DNA from: Astrocystis sublimbata
Taxonomy: Eukaryota > Ascomycota > Sordariomycetes > Xylariales > Xylariaceae
Direction: 5' to 3'
Length of the DNA stretch: 64,000 bases
Assembly: GCA_022453515.1 (NCBI GenBank)
Contig: JAJNNY010000086.1
Coordinates: forward strand, 59,067-123,066
Below the pieces are notes generated by a model, which did no database searches, was not told the DNA's origin, and saw only the letters and a list, made by a program, of their open reading frames with translations. Within the stretch, counting starts at the first letter, position 1, and each line of letters begins with the position of its first letter. This document shows positions 25,177 to 36,900 of the stretch, piece after piece. The position numbers and the translations under genes are program-made.

Positions 25177-26017
25177 ATGCTAGCAGAAATGTACAGCAGC
25201 TTAGGAGTGATCCTGTCATCAGGGCTACAAACGCCGCTGACCAGCAGTCTCTCGAAAACCCAGCACCACGACTCATTCTCGCGACCTGAGCTACCCGGCG
25301 GATCTCCCTTCAGTCTCTGCGACGTATCTCGGCCAACAGACCTGTTCCAGATTGATTCCATCGAGGTCACCAAGCAGCCTGTCTACATGTAAGTGGCGCG
25401 ATTCCAGACGCATCTCCCTCATCCGGCGGCGAGCCTAGCCAGTGATGCGTAATTACTAAACAACGGACCAGTGAAGACGTTTTCACCTTCCATCTTTACG
25501 GCGAGTTCCAAAAGACCTGGACCAGCAACGCCACGGTGAATATCACACTGGATTGCGGCTCGCACTGCGAAGAATACGACATACCAGTACCTCCGGGGGA
25601 AGAACGGCCGGGCGAGTCCGGGACTATCCCGTTCTGCGATGTGAGCGAGATCGAGCAGCCGCTCGGCGGGGAGAAGAGAAACGAAACGTGTCCGCCCGTG
25701 GAGGGATTTGGGTTGATCAGCTCGCCTGGGTATGTGTGGCGCATGTTCGTTAACTTTCCGGTATGTCAGGTCATGTTCTGCTCCTTACCTAAATTGCCTG
25801 CCCAGCGCCAACCCTGCCAACCCAATTTGGTAATTAATACTGATGTGTTGATTGACGGTCAACTCAGAGATGGTACAATTTCACATTCGACGCCAAGACG
25901 GCTGAGGGCGAGCGCATCTACTGCGTGACTACCGAGGTCTGCCTCAGATATGAGGACGAGGATGTGAATAAGCGATACCGGCCCACGCCTGCGAGAGATT
26001 GCAAATGGCCGCGGTAA
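25177..26017 (+). CDS. ML-domain-like (MD-2/NPC2-type lipid-recognition) protein
   Basis: CDS join(25177..25388,25472..25760,25868..26017), 216 aa, all junctions in phase. From about residue 48 it reads FSLCDVSRPTDLFQIDSIEV, then a beta-rich region with paired cysteines (TLDCGSHCEEYD, IPFCDVSEIE, ETCPPVEG, IYCVTTEVCL). That order and spacing resemble ML-domain lipid-transfer proteins of fungi, which are small and secreted. There is no obvious signal peptide after the ATG at 25177, so an upstream exon may be missing or the first residues may be wrong. Confidence in the exons is higher than in the function. Confidence 0.65.
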
Positions 26018-26730
26018 TCAATGATTGATCATGAGGGTTTGGGGCTGCACGGCTCCTGGCAGTCTGCTTGATTGAGGTTGCATCACGTTCATTAAGATGC
26101 TGGCGGGGATGGGTTTATCTGACAGCGTATACAGGGATATATGAATGAACCTTCTAAATTAGTACACGTGAAGTTATCTCGAGATCGTAGCTCAATTATA
26201 ACCTGCGCGACGCATCATGGCTGAGGAATACCTATGCAGGTACTACCTAGATAGGAACCTAGGCCAAGATGCAATGCGTCACTGTGCGAGACATGCCTGA
26301 GCTAAGGGTGCCCGTTCTAGGCAGGCGGTGAGAATTCAGTGAGCTGGGCGCTGGCCCCTAGACAGGTAACTGCTACGTGTGCTTAGCAGCCACCTCGTCA
26401 ATCGTGCATCTTTCTGCCACAATTCATCATACCCATCCCAACAATTTCGAATCACACAATCTGCATCGCTAACACGCACTACACTACACTACACATATCT
26501 CAAACAGACGAGTTGTTCAAAGTACCAGATTTGCCAACTTACCAAACCCATCATACAATACGAACATAGTCGCACCTAGCTGTCCCATCCGACGCAGCAC
26601 CGTACATACGCACCTAAGACACATGCGTCGAGGTCTTCGGACATAGTCACGTCCTCGCTTCACTGGCTCGCCCTCATCCACTCGACCACCCTCCACATAG
26701 CACAGCAGTATATCTGCATTTATCTAGACC
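26018..26730. other. intergenic, upstream region and leader of BOS1
   Basis: No supported coding frame. The last 350 bases are C- and A-rich with short CACTACACTAC repeats, as in many fungal 5' leaders. Confidence 0.5.
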
Positions 26731-27605
26731 ATGGTAAGACTCACCCCATCACACACAAGCCCACACATCAGCACCTCAGTCCCGCCCGCCGTCTCTGTCT
26801 CCGTCCGTGTCTGACTCACTTTACTCACCCCATCGCGCCATCCCAGAATTCGCAATTCAACTCGGCGCTCAAGCAATCGACGTCCCTCAAGCGCGACATA
26901 ACCACGCTCTCCGCTTCCGACGGCACCATCACGCCGGCGGCGCTGGGCTCGCTCTCCGCCTCCCTGACGTCCTTCTCGCGCACACTAGACGAGTACTCCG
27001 CACTCGCCAAACAAGAGCTGAATCCCGCAAAGCAAGAAAAGGCGCACGAGCGCCTGCGCAACTTCCGCTCCGAGCTCAGCCAATTCCGAACCGATCTCGA
27101 CGCCCTCAAAGCGCAGGGTGCCGAGGCCGCGCACGACCAGAACCGCTCCGAGCTGCTGGGGCGCCGCCCCTTCACGACCGCGACACCCGAGAACCCGTAT
27201 GCCAACGCCACCACTTCATCCCCTTCGTCGCAAAACCCGAATGTTGTACCTACGAATCGCTATGGAAGCGGAGGAGGAGTAGGAGGGGGTCAGCTGAACA
27301 TGGGCAGCGGCGACTACACGCGCGAGGATCACGCCATGCGCGAGCAGAACTTTTTTTCGTCCACCAATACCGCGCTCGACGAGTACATCGCCCGCGGCCA
27401 GGCCGTGCTCGGCGACCTGGGCACGCAGCGCGACATGCTCAAAAACACCCAGCGCCGCCTGTATAGCGTCGCGAATACCCTTGGTGTCAGCGGGGATACT
27501 ATTCGCATGATTGAGAGGCGCGCGAAGCAGGATAAGTGGATCTTCTGGGCTGGTGTGGTGGTGTTCTTCTTGTTTTGCTGGTTGGTGTTGTATTTTTTGA
27601 GATGA
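26731..27605 (+). CDS. BOS1: Golgi SNARE BOS1/membrin
   Basis: CDS join(26731..26733,26847..27605), 253 aa. The first coding exon is only the ATG; the intron (GTAAGA to CCCAG) starts directly after it. The protein has an N-terminal helical region, an NPYAN motif, a glycine-rich linker, and a Qb-SNARE helix with QAVLGDLGTQRDMLKNTQRR, VANTLGVSGDTIRMIERR and the following QDKWIFWAGV membrane anchor ending in YFLR. These match BOS1/GOSR2, which functions in ER-to-Golgi vesicle fusion with SED5, BET1 and SEC22. The length and the single C-terminal anchor are as expected. Confidence 0.92.
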
Positions 27606-28280
27606 GGTGAGACGGGATGAGGTATAGTAGGGATGGGTGGGCTGTGGTCTCGTAGGCGCATCCGGGTGTACTATGAAAAGACATATGGCCGAATGGTGTG
27701 AGTGGCCAGGAGCAGTAGCATGGAACAAGATGGCATGGGGTGGGTGGTTTTGGTACACGTACGCATCGTCTGCTTCCGGGGCCTTGACATCGTGTCCTGG
27801 GAGCAATCTGTTTCTCTGTTGTATAGCGAGGAGTTTGGCGTCGCGGGCAGGTTTTGGGCTTGTGTATGTATGTATCTACTTTTGGACATATGGCGGGAAC
27901 AGAAAAAGGCACCCATGGATTATAATCATCTCGCGACTTGTTCATATTGTTGGCGCTCGTGCTCTTCATGGGGCTGCGATGGATGCCTGGATGATTCCCA
28001 CGATATGCTGCTCGTGCCTAGGCTTGTAGATGTTGTGCGCATTTAAGATTTCGACATGCGTGACATATATAATCGCTCCACTTTTCGTAGTAGAACACTA
28101 TTAGAACATGAGAATAGATTAATTACATGGCATATTGAAATCTTGGTTGTTATAATATGATGGTCCTGGATTAATTGTTAGATTATTAACATGTTTGCTT
28201 GTTGCGGGCTTGCCCTTGTGTGTTATACTTACTTTTGCGGATCAGATTTACAATCCAAAGGCTTAACCCTGTTGATGCAG
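27606..28280. other. intergenic, 3' flank of BOS1
   Basis: Open frames on both strands between 27637 and 28046 overlap one another and have no family resemblance. Nothing supported here. Confidence 0.5.
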
Positions 28281-28352
28281 AGCTGGCTAGCTCAGTGGAA
28301 GAGCGCCGGGCTCATAACCCGGAGGTCGATTGATCGAAACAATCGCCAGCTA
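28281..28352 (+). tRNA. initiator tRNA-Met (CAT)
   Basis: A complete 72-nt cloverleaf without an intron: acceptor AGCTGGC/GCCAGCT, D stem GCTC/GAGC, anticodon stem CCGGG/CCCGG around the loop CTCATAA, variable AGGTC, T stem GATTG/CAATC, discriminator A. Three features mark it as the initiator, not the elongator: the A1:U72 pair, three G:C pairs next to the anticodon loop, and a T loop of ATCGAAA with A at positions 54 and 60. It lies between BOS1 and the thiamine pyrophosphokinase gene. Confidence 0.95.
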
Positions 28353-28356
28353 CTAA

Positions 28357-28364
28357 TTTTTTTT
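28357..28364 (+). terminator. RNA polymerase III terminator
   Basis: A run of eight T residues begins four bases after the tRNA 3' end, as expected for Pol III termination. Confidence 0.85.
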
Positions 28365-28853
28365 CTTATTTCTGATTTCTTCCCCGGCCTATGGTGTGTG
28401 CTTTTTGGTTTTTATGCCACCCTTGCTCCCTAGGAGCCTTACGCCATTAAAAACTTATATGCTTAACGCTCGAAAGAATGACGGCAATGAGTCATACCTA
28501 CCCTCGAGGTGATCTCTCATCGATCTTAATTTTAGACTTTACATACCTCTAAGCTGTCTATTCACTATGAAACAGGATCGAATAAAGTCAAAGGAACTAG
28601 GTAGTACCTAGTATATTGATTGTTATGTTCATTTAGTCTTGGCCATCCTCTCATCATACCCCATGGGCCAAAACTTTTGAAATAAAGATGGTTTTTTTCT
28701 CGAGAGAAGCAACGAAGCTATTGCCCCCCCAAAACAAGCCCAAGGTAGTCCAACCCAAGCTCCAACCTTCCCATTTTATCTATCTCCCTCCCTCCCTAAC
28801 TCCCAACCAAGAAAACATCAAACACACATCCCACCCCACGCCGTCCCCCTTCT
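28365..28853. other. intergenic, no gene seen
   Basis: AT-rich, with only a short open frame (28688-28882, plus) rich in Pro and Ser, which I do not support. Confidence 0.5.
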
Positions 28854-30045
28854 CTAGTCCTCCCCCTTCTTCAGCGCAATAGTAAATAGCACATCCCGAT
28901 CCGTCTCCACCTCGACGATATCGGACTCGGGCAGCACATGGTTGCTGGTACTCATCTGGGCGCCAAAGGCAGTCGGCCAGTCCGTCACGTCCCACTCAAA
29001 GCCTTTGAGAGAAATAACGGCGGGCGCGCCGACGGGGACGATGCCGGCGTGTTTGGCGAAGGGGGCGGTGGGGGAGAGTTTTTTTAAATCATATTTGTAT
29101 TTGCGTGCTTGGTTGTGTTTGTGTTTGCTTTCCTCGTCGTGTTTCTGTTCTCCCTCCTTCTCTTGTTCTTGTGCTTGATTCTGGATGTGCGAGGTCTGTG
29201 TCTCGCGCACCCGGATGCGATGTCTCTTGCCCCCCTTCAGCACAAAAGACAGCGAGTCGCCAGACACTAAAAAGATGCGGCCCTCGGCGTAGGACGCCGA
29301 CTGCTGGAAGAGGTACAGGTGGTGCAGCTGGCTGAGGCCTTGGTCGACGCGGCCGCCGAGGCCGCCGTGGCAGATGATGGTCCTTGGGTATTGGGGGAGT
29401 GCTTGGATTTTTTCTTCTTCTTCTTTTTCAGTAGCGCGCACGAGATGCACGGCCTTGGCAAAGTCGGTCGAGTACTGGTCGGGGTTGTAGATGATGTGGG
29501 TGTGGGGCGAGAAATAATCGCGCGCGGCCTCGGTCAGGGAGTCGAGGTCGCCGATGATGGCGCTGAGGTCTTCCTGTTGTTTGGGGGCACAAAGGGCGAT
29601 GATTTAGTGACTTGACTTTTTATCACCACATATTTCATTGATGTGTGTGTTTCTCTCCCTTACTTTGTCCGACGTGAGAGTCGGATAATGACATTGGTGT
29701 AGGTGTAAGTAACTTACGAATGACTCGGAACTGCTATCATCTGTATGTTTATTCTCACGAGACGCCTGCTGCTTGATGAGATCATGGATGCGGTTCGCAC
29801 CGCCATCTGCGGCGATTTTGGATTTGGCTGCATGTTGATGTGAGTTTACATTTCATGTGACATCAATTGCGTATGATGGAAATAGGAATTGTACCTGCGT
29901 TCCACAGATCCTCGAACAGGGCCGGATCCCTGATGGGCACGTTGAGGGTGATGAGGGTGAACTCATGGCCGGGATAGCCGAGTAGCTGTCGGACAGGATA
30001 CCATTCGATGACATCGGAGTCTGGTGCTGTTGTGGGAGGGTCCAT
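28854..30045 (-). CDS. thiamine pyrophosphokinase
   Basis: CDS complement(join(28854..29573,29718..29827,29895..30045)), 326 aa, phases 1 and 0. It transfers pyrophosphate from ATP to thiamine to make TPP in the cytosol. Diagnostic motifs are FTLITLN, AADGGANR (substrate site), IIGDLDSL (metal and ATP binding), the DQYSTDF loop and GGLGGRVDQ, followed by the C-terminal beta-sandwich domain ending in PESDIVEVETDRDVLFT. The C-terminal domain carries a low-complexity insert of about 35 residues rich in Gln, Glu, Lys and His, which is longer than in yeast Thi80. Divergent from MIA40. Confidence 0.93.
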
Positions 30046-30924
30046 GGTGAGACGAGGTGCCGATTGGCGCAACACGGAGCTTGTGGTTAATTGGGTATGA
30101 CTCTTTATGTAGATGTCAAGATGGAGATAGAGTAGTCGAGCAGAAAGGTGGCTTATGAGAGAGTGGGCTAGGTGTGCCTCTAGGCTTGAGTATGTAGAAA
30201 TCCAGGCTACCTTAGACTGTGCCTTCTTTCTGTAGACACTCCTACCTGATGGGTATTGTTGAAATTACAATTGAAAACGAGAAGTTGATGTTATCATCTA
30301 CTGCGTATTGTTAGGTTCTTGACATGTATTTGGACTCGTAATTAGCGCAAAACTCATGGCGGGCCAGATGCAATGACGCCAACACCATTTGAATAACGGA
30401 ACGTTTCATTTTTCAGTAAACAGTTGCTCATACGGTCATCCTAGAAGCTGGAATATATTTGTTAATTTGTGTATATGAAATACAATGAGAAGGAATATGA
30501 ATAAACTTGAGATTAGGATGGTTGTTGGTGTACAACTTTGGAAGTCGGGTAACAAGCCCGGTTACGAAGCCTGTTAGCCGGACTTGGCGAGGAGTATCCC
30601 GCAGGTAACAGCCCACCGTGACCCGTTGTGACCCAGCATAACACCGTTACCTCGAGCTTTCGCAAACATGAAGTTGCCGAGAGAGGGAAAAAAAAGTTAA
30701 CGATACCTAAACCACCTTCGACTGCTTACCAAGCCACAACCAACCTTACCAACCCTCTTCTCCGACCCGCCCCTCGACACCACGCTCTCCTCGCAACCGA
30801 CTGCGACCCTCGTCCATTGACGGATTTTACCTACTCAGGTACCTCTCAATCAAATCGGCCCGCCGGAGAGTCGAGTCGAGTCGAGTCAAGTCACACCCAG
30901 CAGAGCCCAGCCCCGTGGCCCGCC
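30046..30924. promoter_or_regulatory. divergent promoter, thiamine pyrophosphokinase / MIA40
   Basis: An 879-bp interval between head-to-head genes. The right end is a C-rich leader containing a short GAGTC repeat (GAGTCGAGTCGAGTCGAGTC near 30870) before the MIA40 ATG. No riboswitch-like thiamine element was recognised, but I could not fold it. Confidence 0.45.
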
Positions 30925-31993
30925 ATGTACAGAGCAGCCGTGCGGTCCGCCCCGCGGCTCGCGGCGCCCCTGCGGCAGTCGTCATCTGCCGTCGCATGCG
31001 GCCGTCGCTTCGCTTCGACCGTGCCCGCAGACAAGAGGCGGTCGTGGAAGAGCTCGGCCGTGAGGTGGGGGTTGGCCGCCGGCGTCGTCTACTGGTACTC
31101 CACGAGCACCGCCTTTGCCGAAGAGCCTCAACGTACGCTTGTCACTGTCACTGTCGCTCTCTTTCCTCTTTACCTTGGTCTTTGGTAATGGTAGTCGCGC
31201 TGACCGTATGCTCTATGGATCGCCACGAAACAGTCAACACGATACAGCCCCCGCCCGCCTTCTCCGACGAAGACCTGCCCACCGTCGATGCCGTCGTGGC
31301 GCGCAAGCGCAAGGAAGCCGAGGCCCGTGCCCAGAGAGCCGCTGCCGCACCCAAATCGAAGACTGCGCCCGAGGCCGAGACCGCCGCCCTAGCGTCCCAG
31401 ACCTCGCCTGAAGCGCCGGCGAAAGATGTAGACGGCCAGGAAGTAGGAGGCCCCGAGGCGCTGGAGCAGGAGGCGGCGCAGCAGGGCGCCTTCAACCCCG
31501 AGACGGGCGAGATCAACTGGGACTGCCCCTGTCTGGGCGGCATGGCCGACGGGCCGTGCGGCGAGCAGTTCAAGGCCGCCTTCAGCTGCTTCGTCTACTC
31601 CACCGAGGAGCCCAAGGGCATGGATTGCATCGACAAGTTCCAGTACGTGCTCATGCTCCGAGAAACAATCAATGGCTAGCTAACGTAGCGCAACTCCACA
31701 GGCACATGCAGGATTGCTTCCGGTTACATCCCGAGGTCTACGGCGACGAGCTAGCCGACGACGACGAGGCTGGTGAGAGGGAAGGAGGCGCGCCGACTGA
31801 GGACCTTGCGCTGAGTAGAGATGCCGCGCCGGAAGGACAGGGCGCCCCCGCCACAACGACACAGGCGCAAGCTGCTCCGGCTCCCGCTTCTAAGGCCACA
31901 CCCAATCCCACTGAGCCCGCGAGACCTAGATCGCCCATGAATGACGCGACCGAAGTACCCCGGAAGAACGGCGAAGACAAGTCGGACAGGTAG
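30925..31993 (+). CDS. MIA40: mitochondrial intermembrane-space import oxidoreductase MIA40
   Basis: CDS join(30925..31132,31234..31642,31702..31993), 302 aa. The N-terminus is an Arg- and Ala-rich mitochondrial presequence followed by a single membrane segment ([16 protein letters not shown]), as in fungal Mia40. An acidic/Ala-rich linker follows. The core has the redox CPC motif (WDCPCLGG) and the twin CX9C pairs: [11 protein letters not shown] and CIDKFQHMQDC, then [12 protein letters not shown]. Mia40 oxidises small cysteine-rich proteins on import, with Erv1. The C-terminal tail is disordered and Pro/Ala-rich. The third exon begins inside the second CX9C motif, so the splice at 31642/31702 is confirmed by the motif. 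Confidence 0.95.
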
Positions 31994-32813
31994 AATGTTG
32001 GCGAGATCAAATCAAAAGCGAGATAATCAGATTTGGAACCTCATTAGCGACTGGGTGAAAAGGCACACACACACACATAAGATAGGGAGGGAGCGAGAAA
32101 GTCTGTGGACGGTGAACGAAAAGAGATGAGACGAGAGAGGAAAGAAGATCTAACGTGTACTACTACTACGACCACGACTACAAAAACCGCATAGAGAGAG
32201 AGAGCATAGAGGCGTCGGCGGGTTTTGTTTTCTAACTACTATCGTCTATTATCAGAAGGAGTGAGGAGTGATAATCAATCAATCACTCACTCATTCATCT
32301 TTGTACTACATTAAGTAGGCAGGTAATGTGTATGTATATATTGTATATGAGACACGTCGGTCGAGGTAGGCGCCGCTATTAAACTCATACTCCTCTTACT
32401 CTTCTACGATGCTGATGCCCTTTTGTTCTATTTCGCGACGCTGGTGGAGGGTTGGGTCTTCTGATATTTGATAGTTCAGAAGATGTTGTCGTCCTGATTG
32501 GAGCCTATGAGCCAAGGTAGCCCTGGGACTAATCTGAGCTGCATTGATGATTGACGATGCTGCCTGATGATATGGCAGTTTCCACGTCGTGAAAGCTTTT
32601 GGCTGTTGGTTTTTATAATCCCCGCTTAGGTAGGATCCCTGCTCCAGCATATAACAGTATCATGCTTGCTACCTGTTTATGGTCCGAGTACGTGATCTGC
32701 CTCTATATAAGCTGCAACAAACGAACTTGTATAACTTCCCATAATCTTACGTTTCTTATAAATGCACCAAAGTCAAGCCATAACCTGATCACATCATACC
32801 ACCATTGCACACA
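31994..32813. other. intergenic with small microsatellites
   Basis: No gene. Short (CA)n near 32064-32076 and (GA)n near 32190-32203. The right end is the upstream region of the next gene. Confidence 0.5.
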
Positions 32814-33655
32814 ATGTCTGAACACGAACAAGAACAAGTAGAACAGCAACATCCCTCCTACGACACCCTGCGCCTCGCCCACAAACCACCCATGCAGACC
32901 CCCGAAGCGGACCGGATCTTCTGGACGCTCAACGGGCCGCTGCACAGCTCGATCTTCATCGTGTCGCGCGGCTCACTAAAACCGTACGCGCTCGGCCCCC
33001 CTGACGACGCCTCGGATCCCACCCCCACCACTACGTGGCATCCCATCTCGCAACACCCGCTCACCGACCCCAAAGTCAGCTCCATCACGGTAAAAGTCTC
33101 GGCCCTCGACGACTGGGAAGACGACTGGTGCTCCGAGCACTACTCGCACCTGTTCGACCCCCCGGAGCCGGAAGACCCTTTAGTCAGCGATGGTTTATGC
33201 TTCGCGGACCTGCCGGGATACGACCCGGCCCACGACGAAGAGCCGGTGTGTGAGCGGGACGGAAAGCCGTTTTGGCTGATGGAATGCTGCTGGCAGCCGC
33301 GGCCGCGCAACAAAAATATCCAAGTCATTGTGCGGCCGTTGGAGGGGAGCGGGCGGGATTTTGTGACCATTCATGATTGGATCTCGACGCTGCATCCGCG
33401 CCTCATGGAGGTGAGGGATGATATTATTGCGGCTATGTGCTTGACGTATGACACGAAGAGGCCGGAGGGCTTGAGGCTTTTTGTCAATCATCACTGTCCT
33501 AGGTACTTGATGTTTCATCTGATTGATTTCGATTGATTCTAATTCTTTGTTTCTGAAGGAATCTGCGGTTCGCGCTTGATTACGAGGCCGAGTCGGCGTA
33601 TTGGTTGCGCGAGAGCCGCAAGCGGCCGTGTCCGCTGGTTGATGAGGAGGATTGA
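32814..33655 (+). CDS. conserved fungal protein, paralog A
   Basis: CDS join(32814..33502,33559..33655), 261 aa. I do not recognise a named domain. It starts MSEHEQEQVEQQHPSYDTLR and has conserved blocks shared with paralog B at 42.7-43.5 kb: PEADRIFWTLNGPLHSSI, GSLKPYALG, WHPISQ-PLTDPKVSSITV, EHYSHLFDPPEP, ECCWQPRPR, DFVTIHDW and YDTKRP. No signal peptide or membrane segment. The splice is supported because the second exon (NLRFALDYEAESAYW) aligns with the matching region of B (YLMFTLNYEESALW). The intron has an AAG acceptor and its first bases look like a copy of exon sequence. Function unknown. Confidence 0.85.
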
Positions 33656-33884
33656 AGAGATAATTATGACATTCAGATTCAAAGAGATCTGGTGTTAGCA
33701 GAGGTTATTTAAAACGACTTGATTCCAATATCGTATCGGTAAAATCTAACTCCTCACTTATGCTTGCGTTACAATAGTCTTTTCTCTATAGCCTTTACGA
33801 CAAACCAAACAAATAAACCAAATAAAGTGTTATATGCCTAGAAAGATGCGGCAGTAAGTAATTAGCCTTTATTTATGTGAAGTG

Positions 33885-33896
33885 CCCCCCCCCCCC
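33885..33896. repeat. poly-C tract
   Basis: Twelve C residues in a row in the short interval between two convergent genes. Confidence 0.9.
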
Positions 33897-33931
33897 TTGT
33901 ATGATTAACATCTAATAAAATCAACCAACAG

Positions 33932-36900
33932 CTAACCAAGCCAATTCGGATCAATCTTCCACCGATAGCAATCATTAATCACATAGCCCCCCTGCTTCCC
34001 ATCAACACCACCGCAGTTGCAGCTATCGACCCCGACACCGAGATACCGGCGGCACAAATCGTAATTCCACGTCCACTGGCAGTCGTCGAAGACCTCGAGC
34101 TCGGTGACAATGACATACGCGCGGTCACTGATGTAGGAATCGCGATGATACACCCCGGTGCCCAACACGTCGTCGCGTTCGCCGCGCTGACGCAAGCTGA
34201 AGCAGAAATCATTAGCCGCCTGGTCGAGGTTGCGATGCAGCTCCTTGACGCCGCTGTCATAGCAGTGCCGCTCGTCTTTCAACGGGTCCCCTTCGCGTGG
34301 TGACGGCTTGGGGGTGGCTGTGGCTGTTTTCGTCCTGGTAGTGGTGCTGGTGCTTGTCTCCGTCGGGCACGGCGTCAGGTACTCCTCCCAGTTCTCGTCG
34401 TCCTGGTCGTCGCTCGGGATCGAGCCGGGCCGGAACGGCCCGATGGGGCGCCCGCCGTAGAGCCATGGCTGGGGCTCGCAGACCGGGTCGAAGAAGCCGC
34501 ATTGGTAGACCGCCGGCTCGTCTTCGAACCCGAAATGCGGCCGCACGGCCTGCTTCGGCCAGCTGCCGTGCGGCGGAGGAGGTGCCCCGCGGCCGATGGA
34601 AGGCGGTGGTGTGGGGAAGGGCATCTTGGGGGCTACGGTGGTGGATTTCTCATCTGGGCCCTGGTATACGACGGCCGGCCAGGACGCCGTGGTTGCTGGG
34701 ACGGGCCAGAACGCGGGCGGGTTCTCCCGCTTTCCGATCCCGTTGCTGCCGTCCGTCAAGGTGACGACTTCGAAAACCCACTCCGAGATTGTCAAAGGCG
34801 CCTTGGTGATGGTGCTGGTCCAGGTGCCGGCGCTCACGGTGAGTAAGGGGTAGTCCACCGTGCTGGTGGCGCCGGTCCATGGGGGGATCTTCACGCTGCA
34901 CGGAGGCTGACACGTGAAGGCGGGCTGGTCCATGTCCCAGATCTCGGGGTCGATCCAGACGACCTCGTCGAACTGTGCGCCGCCGCCGCCGCCGCTGGCA
35001 GCGACGTCGAGGATAGAGATCTGAGACCAGGAAGGGTGCATGTCCACGTTGAGGTTGGCGAGGGCCGAGATGCCCTTGCCGTCCATCACGGCCATGTACT
35101 CGGCGCCGATGGTCACGAGGTTCTGGAAGCGCACGTTGGCGTGGTTCGCAGCGAGATACACCAGTGCTTTCTGGCACGTGTGCCCGTCGATGCAGGCTTG
35201 GCCGTACGACGAGAACCACGAGTAGATTCTGGCGCTGGCGACGATGATATTCTGCGAGCCGCGCACCATCACGGCCCAGGACTCATCGCAGCCGTTGAAT
35301 TCGGTCCCGGCGGAACACGAGTAATCCGGGTCGCCTGCGAATTGGCCTACGACGGCCGCGAACGGAGCTGGCGGAGCGGGCGTGGGCTGGAAATACGCCG
35401 ATTCCGTCTGCAGGAGACCGGCGAAGATGTTGGCTGCTTTGTCGAAGTTGTATTGGTAGAACACGGCGTGCTCAGATGCTGTGCCGTAAAGCCTTTTGGT
35501 TTTCGCGCATTGATGTGTCAGTCGGATTCAAGTTAATGACTTAATCATGTGAGCATGACAAGACTTACCAGGTTGCCTCTGTACTCTCTATCAAAAATCC
35601 GCGCGCGACAAAGATGTTGCATTGCTCCAAGTCGTTGTTGGGATCATCGAGGTCGGGATCGCTGAGAGCAGTTAGTCGTCAGTCCTTTACAGTAAGCCAC
35701 TCACTTATCATGTTAGCGAGGAAGAGAGAACGTACTCAATCATATGGTCAGCAACCCAAAGCCACATGTTCTCAAAGTAGCCCGACCCTGTCGACGTTAG
35801 ATGCATCATCATGCTGGCGGCAAGGCATCCCTGATCGACACGGTTCGTCACAGCAGGACACTCGGCGGGCGTCAGTTTGGTCCCAGTGGCGCCTCCGATG
35901 CGCGCGTGGCAGTCCCACAAGCCAGCCGACCCCGGACGAGCGGCCTTGATGTTCCATTCCACGAGCACGGCGCCGGCAGTCGGTCCCACCGTTGTGAATA
36001 TGAGGTCTTGCATCTCCACGTCTCCGATATCTCCAGGATTTCCGACCCGAAGCATGACCTTCGGGTTGCTATAAATCATGTAAGCAAAGAGCAAAGATGA
36101 CAAAAGAAAGAGAGAACATGTTTTCTTTTTCGCTGCTTACCTTGCGTCTTGGAAGTACGGTCCGTACGCGGCAATCTGGGACCAAGTCTCTCCAACGATT
36201 TTCGATCCGGAAGGAATGGTCACAGTTGAGGTCAGTATATACGAGCCAGCATCGACAAACAGAATCTTTCCCTGGGCCGCATACAGCGCTGCCTGGAAAT
36301 TGGCCGTGTCGTCCGTAACACCGTCACCGGTGACTCCGAGATCTTTGATGTGGACGAAGTCACTAGCTGAATACGACTGGTACTGAGGCTTCGGGCGCTC
36401 AAAGTATCGTCCGTGCTCATCGACAAGGGTGGAATGTCTGCGATAGTTTCCGATCTTGCCCCCCTGAGAGAATCTGCGGGCCGTTGTTGAGCCTTCGTAG
36501 ACGGGACCCAGCGCCCACTGATCGATCATGCCCGAGGCTCCGCTAAGAAGAGTCTTGCCGTTTGTGTCCTGGACGGCCGCAGCGACACCCGATAAGGAGA
36601 CCTTCTCTAGTATGACGCCGGTGCTGCTAGACCCCGGCGCTGAGGTTGGCGGTGATATGACGACGGCGGCGGTCCCGATATTTAAGAAGGACGAGTCGAT
36701 GATGGACACAGAGCCAATGTTGCCCGCGCCCGTGTCGGAGAGCAGCTTGAAGCCTACACCAACATTTTTCATGGTGATAGACTTCCACACCCAGCCCCAG
36801 TCCCAGATGGTCTGGACGCCCGTCGTGCAGCCGTCGAAGGTCAGTCTCTGCGCTGTGAATTGCTGTGTGCCTCCGAAGATGCCGGCGGCGCCACCGCGGA

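Noticed and set aside
28281..28352. Elongator tRNA-Met or tRNA-Ile(CAT)
   Set aside because: A1:U72, A54/A60 in the T loop and three G:C pairs by the anticodon loop are initiator features.
34354..34853. Plus-strand open frames opposite the GH55-fold gene
   Set aside because: Mirror frames of a GC-rich coding exon; no independent support.
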